Assembly: GCA_039933785.1 (NCBI GenBank)
Contig: JBDTNL010000083.1
Span: forward strand, 1-14,808
Reading direction: 5' to 3'
DNA length: 14,808 nucleotides
Source: JBDTNL01 sp039933785
Lineage (GTDB): Bacteria; Acidobacteriota; Thermoanaerobaculia; Multivoradales; JAGPDF01
Shown: positions 6,693 through 12,952 of the stretch, one piece after another
Layout of the letters: every line of letters starts with the position of its first letter
How positions within the stretch are numbered: position 1 is the stretch's first letter
The notes under the pieces: model-generated
Databases searched by the model: none
What the model was told of the DNA's origin: nothing
Seen by the model: the letters and a program-made list of their open reading frames with translations, nothing else
Program-made: the position numbers and the translations under genes

Positions 6693-6703
6693 ACCGCTCG
6701 GCG
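6677..6703. terminator. Stem-loop between convergent genes, without a T-run
   Basis: CGCCGAGCGG (6677-6686) pairs perfectly with CCGCTCGGCG (6694-6703) around a 7-base loop that contains the dehydrogenase stop codon. It sits 14 bases before the end of the opposite-strand gene, so it could mark the 3' end of both transcripts. No T-tract follows on either strand, so it is not a standard intrinsic terminator; it may protect mRNA ends or act with Rho. Confidence 0.4.
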
Positions 6704-6717
6704 CCACCGGTCACCTT

Positions 6718-9123
6718 CTATGGAGCTTCCGCCCGTGGCGCAAGAGTCATGGAGCTCAGTCGAAGGGTGGCGAATCCGGCCACTATGACCAGCATGTAGA
6801 CCACCACGCCGACGCCTAGAACCGTCCGGCTGCCGAAGGAAACGCCGACCAGCGAAGCGAGTGCCGTCGCGGCAATGGACGAGGCTCCGTTCACGGCCCA
6901 CATCCGCTGCACTGCCCCGGTCTCGCCGCCAAGCAGGCGCACTCCGAGTGGAAAGCCGAATCCAAGAGCGATACCAACGGCCGCGCAGAGTGCGCCGGCG
7001 CTTGCCGCCCTTACCGCCGATGAACCGCTGGCCTCCATCGCGGAGACTAGGGTGGGGAATCCCATCCAGAGCAGAGCCAGGAAGCCTACGATTGAACACC
7101 AGGCCACTCTGAATCCCCGCGCCGATTGAATTCGGCCCGACAGAGCCGCGCCAATCCCGGTCCCCGAAAGCATCGAGAATAGAACTACGGACAGGGCGAA
7201 CGTCGGGCGACCCAGCACGATGATCAAGCGCTGATGGAGCGAGAGCTGGATCAGTACATAGCCCAGGCCAAGACCCGCAAAGTACGGGATCATCGTCCGG
7301 CGATTGCTCTGACTCGAGGCAGTGCCGTTGCCCGTTCGCAGGAAATAGGCCGCGAGGACGACCAGGAGAGCAAATACAGCAGTTACGGCAACCAGGATGG
7401 CAAGCACCCGGACACCGTTGAACGTAATTTGCGAGAACTCACCGAACTTCCGGCCCATGATCGACCGCAGATCGCTGGGTCGCACCTGCAGGAAGAAGTA
7501 GGGCCGATCGTCGGATGGCACCGAGATGTCGAAGACGCTCTCGGCTATTGCCCCGGGGCGCGTGGCGGACTTCAAAAGCGCCGGAATCGGTGCGTCACCA
7601 TCCACAAGACCGGGAGCGTGAAGGAGCACCATGCCCTCGGACTCGCAAATCCGTGCGAGGCGCTGCGATTCCTCCAGCGTGAAGGGCTGACGCGAGACGA
7701 GAATCGTCGCCATCATGACGCGCCCCTTGTCCGCGAACGGCTCGCCCTCGGACGTGCCTATCGGCTCGGCCGCGAGAAAGATGTTTGCCGATGCGTCCTC
7801 GATGCCAAAGCCCCTCAAGGCCTCACCCGCGAGGGCGACGAGCCTTTGGGTCTCGGCGGGCGCACCCGGCAGCAGCCAGCGCGTCATGGTCAGCACGCCG
7901 CTTCCACTCAGCTTCGAAATGAAGGTTCGCCAGCCCTCGAGCGTATAAAGGGAGTTTTCAGATAGAACGAATCCGCCGCTCGACGTGGCCGCCCAGGTAT
8001 CGATCAATGAAGCCTGAATGACATCGTAGTCCCCCGGACCGTGCGCGAGTCCTACGCGGGCTTCCCCGTGATGAATGCTGACCTCCGGTCGAGACGCAAT
8101 CGCATTGAAGTCGCGAAAGCGGTTGGTCAGGAGATCGACCAGAATTCCGTTGAGTTCGTAGCCATCGATGTGCGCTGCTCCGTGGAGCAGGGGTGGCTCG
8201 AGATCTGCGCCACCGCCGACTCCAATGACCGCGGCGCGTCGAATCGGCCGCCCCAGCCGGTACGCCAGGTAGCGGACCGAGCGGTCGACATCCTCCGGCA
8301 CCGAAGCCAGAGCGTCCGGGCCCGAGGGCTGGAGCTGCGCCATGTAGGTGGCGGCGGACCTGTCGATGAGGATCCGGCGGAGTTGCCGCGGCGCCCTTGT
8401 GGTGCTCACCAGAACCCGACTGTGTTCGTTCCAGCGCTCGAATATGGGCTCCCTCCGCAGGGCTAGCCGAACCATCCGCCCGTCGCTGGCCACGTTCGAC
8501 ACCACGCCGGCTCCAGTCAGCACGACCAGCACCGCGCAAGTCCAGGTGGCCATGCGGCCGGGCTTTAGAACGAGACCCGCGACGCCAGCCGCGAAGGCTC
8601 CGCAGAGCAGAACGGCTGGACCTTGAACGGCGCGCATCAAGAAGACCGCACCGAGGCAGGCTGCGCCTGCGGCGGTCAAGTCGGCCGCGTAGTAGAGGCC
8701 GATCCGCTCCCGCCCGGAGGCGAATGCGATGGCGAGGAATGCTCCGGCCGCGGTCAGCGCGGGAAGAAAGGCGAGCGCGCAGGCGACCACCCAGCGAAAA
8801 CTCAGGGTCTCATCCCCGAGCGGAGGAAGACTCACAATCATCACCACGGCTAGGCCAGTTCCGAGCGCAACTCCACCGGCGAGCAGCGCGAGCAGATCTG
8901 ACACCCGCTGCGGCGCAAGCCGCTGGACGTCGAGGTGCCAGGTTGCGACTCCACCAAGCGCTAGCCCGCTCATGGCCAGGGAAATCGCGAAAAACGAGAA
9001 GTGATAGAAAAACAACACCGAGAAGAGGCGAGTGACCGCGACCTCGATGAGGAGCATTGCAGCAGCCACCAACCCAATCGCCATTGCCCGGCGAACATGG
9101 TCCGCGCGCCAACTCTGGAACAA
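6718..9123 (-). CDS. Polytopic membrane protein with spermidine-synthase-like SAM-fold domain
   Basis: About 801 residues from the TTG at 9123. Several transmembrane helices (about residues 13-210) are followed by a soluble Rossmann-type domain (about 225-545) and then five to six more helices (about 568-785). The soluble part has 'VIGVGGG' (299-305), the SAM-binding glycine loop, 'GYELN' (321-325), 'YDVIQASLIDTW' and 'DDRPYFF' (538-544), features of membrane-fused spermidine-synthase-like proteins. The aspartates that hold the polyamine in true synthases ('D.TDP') are not conserved ('ASLIDTW'), so aminopropyl transfer is doubtful and the substrate is unknown. I chose the TTG because AAGGGG lies 6 bases upstream. 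The open frame runs on to an ATG at 9297, but those 58 residues are low complexity and Arg/Ala/Ser-rich. An ATG at 9084 is the alternative. The gene is convergent with the dehydrogenase. Confidence 0.8.
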   Translation of the reverse strand: MFQSWRADHVRRAMAIGLVAAAMLLIEVAVTRLFSVLFFYHFSFFAISLAMSGLALGGVATWHLDVQRLAPQRVSDLLALLAGGVALGTGLAVVMIVSLPPLGDETLSFRWVVACALAFLPALTAAGAFLAIAFASGRERIGLYYAADLTAAGAACLGAVFLMRAVQGPAVLLCGAFAAGVAGLVLKPGRMATWTCAVLVVLTGAGVVSNVASDGRMVRLALRREPIFERWNEHSRVLVSTTRAPRQLRRILIDRSAATYMAQLQPSGPDALASVPEDVDRSVRYLAYRLGRPIRRAAVIGVGGGADLEPPLLHGAAHIDGYELNGILVDLLTNRFRDFNAIASRPEVSIHHGEARVGLAHGPGDYDVIQASLIDTWAATSSGGFVLSENSLYTLEGWRTFISKLSGSGVLTMTRWLLPGAPAETQRLVALAGEALRGFGIEDASANIFLAAEPIGTSEGEPFADKGRVMMATILVSRQPFTLEESQRLARICESEGMVLLHAPGLVDGDAPIPALLKSATRPGAIAESVFDISVPSDDRPYFFLQVRPSDLRSIMGRKFGEFSQITFNGVRVLAILVAVTAVFALLVVLAAYFLRTGNGTASSQSNRRTMIPYFAGLGLGYVLIQLSLHQRLIIVLGRPTFALSVVLFSMLSGTGIGAALSGRIQSARGFRVAWCSIVGFLALLWMGFPTLVSAMEASGSSAVRAASAGALCAAVGIALGFGFPLGVRLLGGETGAVQRMWAVNGASSIAATALASLVGVSFGSRTVLGVGVVVYMLVIVAGFATLRLSSMTLAPRAEAP

Positions 9124-9385
9124 GACTTTCCCCTTTCGGTCGGCGTGAGAGCCTGAAGGCGCTATTGAAGGTGCCCCGTCACATCGAGCACGACGCCTGC
9201 GGCCGGCGCTCGCACTCGCCAGAGCGGCTAAACTGCCGCCGCCGCTCAGCTGAAGGCTAACTATTGGCAGACTATCATTCGCCGAAAATGACGCCACCCA
9301 AGCTCATCTCCGGTGGTCGGCGTTCAGGGGCGCGCGGGTGGAGCTCCGCGACTGGGTTTGCTTGCCTTTGGCGGTCTGTCGACGT
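9124..9385. other. Intergenic region upstream of tRNA-Asn
   Basis: Together with the tRNA promoter this makes about 330 bases without a protein gene, between the minus-strand membrane protein and the tRNA. It must contain the membrane protein's promoter, but I see no convincing -35/-10 pair on the minus strand. CTATCATTCGC at 9271-9281 recurs exactly at 9409-9419, where it includes the tRNA -10 box. No -35 element precedes the first copy. Confidence 0.5.
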
Positions 9386-9415
9386 TTGACAGCCCTCGCG
9401 CCCGCGGCCTATCAT
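9386..9415 (+). promoter_or_regulatory. sigma70-type promoter of tRNA-Asn
   Basis: TTGACA (9386-9391, perfect -35) and TATCAT (9410-9415, five of six matches to -10) are 18 bases apart. Transcription would start near 9422, about 30 bases before the mature tRNA. The short 5' leader contains a 7-bp hairpin (9423-9429 with 9434-9440), possibly used in processing. The -35 box lies in the inverted repeat CTGTC-N7-GACAG (9376-9392). Confidence 0.75.
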
Positions 9416-9451
9416 TCGCGGTCTCGGCCGTTCGGCCGAGTCCGACCCCGT

Positions 9452-9526
9452 TCCTGGGTAGCTCAGTGGTAGAGCGATCGGCTGTTAACCGATTGGTCGG
9501 GGGTTCAAATCCCTCCCCAGGAGCCA
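9452..9526 (+). tRNA. trnN: tRNA-Asn (anticodon GTT)
   Basis: A complete cloverleaf. The acceptor stem is TCCTGGG/CCCAGGA with G as discriminator. The D-arm is GCTC-AGTGGTA-GAGC. The anticodon stem is ATCGG/CCGAT with loop CTGTTAA and anticodon GTT at 9484-9486. The T-arm is GGGGG-TTCAAAT-CCCTC with one G-U pair. CCA is encoded at 9524-9526. The anticodon reads AAC/AAU. No T-rich terminator is visible in the 33 bases before the end of the opposing gene. Confidence 0.97.
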
Positions 9527-9559
9527 TTCCTTCCCCGTTCAGCCCTGGCCAGACCCATT

Positions 9560-11551
9560 TCAAGGCGGCGTGTCGCGCGCGAAGTAGCCGTTGACGTCGA
9601 GGATCAAGTGGTATCTGCCACCCGGGAGTGTCGCGCGAGCCTCGATGTTTTGCAGTCCCTCGAGCGACATTTCAAGCACTGAGTTGTTGGCCCGGGTGAC
9701 ACCGGCGTTGAAGCTCAGAGTCGTCGTCACGGGTTCGAACGGGAGATTTTCCGGCCAGAGCGCGAGCACGCCGCCGACCGACGCGGAGGTCACGGTGACG
9801 TTCGCCGACACCGCGTAGGCATCCCCCGGGATGCCGCACGCGCCTTCCAGACGCAAGGCAACCAGGACGCCCGAGGCGATGGTCGGACCGCTGCGCGAAT
9901 CGAAGACGCGACATGGCTTGAGGGCGAAGAAATCGAGCCCCGAGAACGGCAACACGATGTCGATCGTGGGCGCGTTTTGGGGCACCGGCACGACCACCGG
10001 CGTTCCCGTGGTGGGAATGCAGGTCGCACCACAAGGTCGGCCGTTCCACAGTCGGTCTGCGTACTGGTGAATCCGTCGGGGCAGCCGCGTCCGCACGTAG
10101 TAGGTCCCGGACGGCAAGCCCTCGCTCGAGGTCGTCCAGGATCCGTCAACGACGCTCGCCGCCGCGCTCATGACCGTACCGTCCGCAGCGAGGATCTCGA
10201 TCGGTACTGCGCCGATGGGATCGCCGGCGGTGTTGTGCACCATCCCGTGAAGAGGGATGGCGCCGCCGAGTGAGAAGTTGATTCCCGTCCGATCGGCACC
10301 GCTCACAGTGACCGTGTCGCCGAGACAAACCTGGTTCGCGGCACATGGATGATTGTTGTAGAGCTCGGTTAGCGCGTTGCCCATCGTGGCGCGGACCACA
10401 TAGTTGCCATCCGGCAGGTCGGGTACGTTGTAGCTCACGCTGGCAGATACCTCGCCCGCGAGGCCCGTACTGCCGAAGACCTGCACGACGGCGGCGGATC
10501 CCGGCGAGAGCGAGCCCTGGATCGAGTGGCCGGGAGCGAGCTGGATGTCGACTCCCGCGATCGCGGTGCCGGGCGCCGGAAGATCGATCCCCGTGCCCGC
10601 ACTTCCCACGTTGCAGCCGCCCGCGGGGCACGGCGCGTTCGGATACACCTCGGTCACGAAGCCCACCTTCTTGGCGAGGATTCGGTAGCCAATCCCCGGT
10701 GAAAGACCCATGACACTGAAATGGCCATCGGGTGAAAAGAGGCTGGTGACTTTGTCGGTTGCCTTCCACACTTCGACCTGCGCACCCGGTAGCGGCGCCG
10801 CTCCGGGCCCCAAGACGGTCCCGGCGATGGAGCTCCCGGCGCTGAGAACGAAATTCACCACCGCGCCCGTCGCCACGGGAGTGCCGGAGAAGATGTCGCA
10901 GCTCAGATTGGTGCACGGAAGGCCGGGGTATAGCTGGTCCGCACGAGTAGACGATCGCGTAGCAAGGTAGTACTTGCCAGGGGGCAGGCCGGGGAACTCG
11001 AAGGCCCCATTGGCCTCTGGAGCGACGCTGCCCATGTCGCAGCCGCGAAGGTCGTACGCAGCGACGGCCGAGTCGACACTGGCCTCTCCGGTTCCGGACC
11101 GGGTCACGTCGCCCTGGATGGACGCACCCACTGAGACCGAGAAGTCGATCGCCGCGGTCGTCCCAGTTCCGACCGCGACCTCGGTGCCGCGCGCCCCGCA
11201 GAGGTCGTTGCTCGGAATGTTGGCGTACGTCATCCCGGTGTAGTGCTGCGGGTTCGGGAAGGGCGGCCTCGTCTGGAGGAAGTAGTTGCCCGACGGCAAT
11301 CCCAGGATCGAGTACTGGCCGCTGACATTGGTAACCGCGCTAGCTAGGGGATTCCCCAACTGGGAGGAATAGGCCTGCACCGCGAACCCCTGCAGCGGAA
11401 TGCCTGCCGGGCCGCTCACTGTGCCTGATATTCCACCGGCTCGTGCCGCCGCCGCCAGCCACATCGGGCCAACCAGGCAGGCGGCGAGGCAGAGAAACAA
11501 GGACGACTGAGATCGAACCAACCCCCTTGAGACCATCGCATGAGTGGACAT
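9560..11551 (-). CDS. Secreted five-repeat Ig-like protein with C-terminal 'PCRxxDxR...DVNGYF' domain
   Basis: A 663-residue exported protein. Its signal peptide runs to about A38 ('WLAAAARA' before GG). Five repeats of about 90-105 residues (near 41-139, 143-237, 240-340, 343-428 and 432-536) have the carboxypeptidase-regulatory-like beta-sandwich pattern 'I.GTV......G..V........G.Y....LP.G.Y'. Each repeat carries an inserted loop. In repeats 2-5 the loop reads 'Y/W..xxPC' then 2-5 residues then C (C213/C218, C308/C313, C403/C409, C507/C511), probably small disulfides; repeat 1 has one Cys (C118). Residues 539-658 form a domain ('FFALKPCRVFDSR', 'CGIP..A.A.S.NVTVT', 'TRANNSV', 'LDVNGYF') that I recall as common in acidobacterial surface proteins. 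It is probably extracellular; its ligand is unknown. I chose the ATG at 11551 since it gives a signal peptide. The open frame continues upstream only as the antisense of the transporter gene. Confidence 0.82.
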   Translation of the reverse strand: MSTHAMVSRGLVRSQSSLFLCLAACLVGPMWLAAAARAGGISGTVSGPAGIPLQGFAVQAYSSQLGNPLASAVTNVSGQYSILGLPSGNYFLQTRPPFPNPQHYTGMTYANIPSNDLCGARGTEVAVGTGTTAAIDFSVSVGASIQGDVTRSGTGEASVDSAVAAYDLRGCDMGSVAPEANGAFEFPGLPPGKYYLATRSSTRADQLYPGLPCTNLSCDIFSGTPVATGAVVNFVLSAGSSIAGTVLGPGAAPLPGAQVEVWKATDKVTSLFSPDGHFSVMGLSPGIGYRILAKKVGFVTEVYPNAPCPAGGCNVGSAGTGIDLPAPGTAIAGVDIQLAPGHSIQGSLSPGSAAVVQVFGSTGLAGEVSASVSYNVPDLPDGNYVVRATMGNALTELYNNHPCAANQVCLGDTVTVSGADRTGINFSLGGAIPLHGMVHNTAGDPIGAVPIEILAADGTVMSAAASVVDGSWTTSSEGLPSGTYYVRTRLPRRIHQYADRLWNGRPCGATCIPTTGTPVVVPVPQNAPTIDIVLPFSGLDFFALKPCRVFDSRSGPTIASGVLVALRLEGACGIPGDAYAVSANVTVTSASVGGVLALWPENLPFEPVTTTLSFNAGVTRANNSVLEMSLEGLQNIEARATLPGGRYHLILDVNGYFARDTPP

Positions 11552-11635
11552 GCACGCAAAGCGCAAGAACTCGAGGGACAGGGCCACTTCGGCGCGAGTC
11601 GTCGCGCTAGGATTGGCGTTGCTTCTCCAGCGCCC

Positions 11636-12874
11636 GTGACCACGCTCAACGAATCTCCCCACCTCACGCGCCAGCACTGGGCGATCCTCGCGTTCGTTTG
11701 GGCGGTGTGGTTCTTCGGCTTCTTCTCGCTCACCCTGCTCACGTTCCTGCTCCAGCCCGTGCAGGATGCCTTTGGGCCCTCCGAGTCGGCCTTGGCGTGG
11801 TTGACCGGTACCGCGATCGGCATGACCGGCGTCGGCGGGTTCGTCTTCGGCGCGCTCTCCGACCGTATCGGGCGCAAGCGCTCGAGCGCCTTGGCGGTGA
11901 TCACGTTCTGCGCCGGCAATTTCCTTTCGGCTCTGGCGCCGTCGTTCCTGATCTTCGCCCTCGCCCGCGGTCTCGCCGGGCTCGGTATCGGTGGCACCTG
12001 GGGCGCCGGGCAGGCCTTGCTGGGAGAGACCTTTCCACCCGATCGGCGGGGGCGGTTCGGTGCGATTGCCCAAACCGGATCGGCACTCGGCTTGGGGCTC
12101 GCGGCTGCGGTCGGCTCGTTCGCCGCGCCGCGACTCGGCTGGCGCTTGGTGTTCGCGCTGGCCGCGCTGCCGGTGATCCTGTTGCCCCTGCTGCGCGGCG
12201 TTCCTGAATCGGACGTCTGGCGTCGGCATGCGGAACGCGTCGCGGGCGCGGGTCGCGGCATCGGCAGCTTGGCGCGTCAGCTGCTCGCTCGAGGCACGCT
12301 GGGGGTGTTCCTCGCCTGTCTGCTGCTCACGCTGCTCAACATGTCGAACTACTGGTTCACCGTCAGCTGGCTGCCGCGCTACCTGCAAAAGGAGCGTGGG
12401 CTCGATCTCGCCCGCTCGGGCTGGGCGACGCTGGCGTTCGTGCTCGGCTCGTTCCTCGGCTATCTCTCGTTCGGCTGGGTCTCGGATCGCATCGGACGCC
12501 GCCTCGCCTTCACGCTCTATTGCGCGTTGATGGCCACGGGCCTGGTGATGTTCACCGTGTTCTGGCCCGCGATTGCGCTCCACCCGACCCTGGTCCTCGC
12601 CTTTCTCTTCGTCGCCGGCCTGGGCACCGGCACTTGGTCAGGGTACGGACCGATGATGTCCGAGCTCTTTCCGACGGCGGTGCGAGGCACGGCGATGTCG
12701 ATCCTGATGAACCTCACGCGCGGCGTGCAATTCCTCGCTCCAGTCGTGATCGCCGCCGTCGCTCCCCGCTGGGGCATGAGCGGCGGTATCGCGCTGGCGG
12801 CAGGATTCGCGGTCCTCGCTGGAGCCTGGATCTGGATCCTTCCCGAGACGCGCGGCCGGCGCATCGCAGCGTGA
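11636..12874 (+). CDS. MFS transporter, sialate/lactate or aromatic-acid symporter-like
   Basis: A 412-residue inner-membrane protein with about 12 predicted helices. Between helices 2 and 3 is the MFS signature 'GALSDRIGRK', repeated in the second half as 'GWVSDRIGRR'. 'LAGLGIGGTWGAGQALLGETFP...RRGR' and 'LRGVPESDVW' resemble the SHS and aromatic-acid:H+ symporter branches, so a small carboxylic acid is the likely cargo; this is inference. The start is uncertain. The GTG at 11636 removes an upstream segment rich in Arg/Gly/Gln with no family similarity and leaves an 84-bp divergent gap to the repeat protein. An ATG at 11540 would overlap that gene's start. No clear ribosome-binding site precedes either. 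The DUF5916 gene follows after 78 bp with no terminator seen, so the two may share a transcript. Confidence 0.82.
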   Translation: MTTLNESPHLTRQHWAILAFVWAVWFFGFFSLTLLTFLLQPVQDAFGPSESALAWLTGTAIGMTGVGGFVFGALSDRIGRKRSSALAVITFCAGNFLSALAPSFLIFALARGLAGLGIGGTWGAGQALLGETFPPDRRGRFGAIAQTGSALGLGLAAAVGSFAAPRLGWRLVFALAALPVILLPLLRGVPESDVWRRHAERVAGAGRGIGSLARQLLARGTLGVFLACLLLTLLNMSNYWFTVSWLPRYLQKERGLDLARSGWATLAFVLGSFLGYLSFGWVSDRIGRRLAFTLYCALMATGLVMFTVFWPAIALHPTLVLAFLFVAGLGTGTWSGYGPMMSELFPTAVRGTAMSILMNLTRGVQFLAPVVIAAVAPRWGMSGGIALAAGFAVLAGAWIWILPETRGRRIAA

Positions 12875-12952
12875 TGCCCGTCCGCCGCATCGCGCCCGCC
12901 GCTCGGCCCTGACGCCGCAACCTTCCCCGCTCGGGACGTAAGAGATCTGCAA

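Noticed and set aside
9124..9297. 58-residue upstream extension of the membrane protein
   Set aside because: The segment is low complexity and Arg/Ala/Ser-rich, while AAGGGG sits at the right distance from the TTG at 9123.
11552..12583. N-terminal extension (about 340 residues) of the repeat protein
   Set aside because: The extension is antisense to the MFS gene and is Arg/Glu/Gln-rich low complexity; a signal peptide begins at the ATG at 11551.
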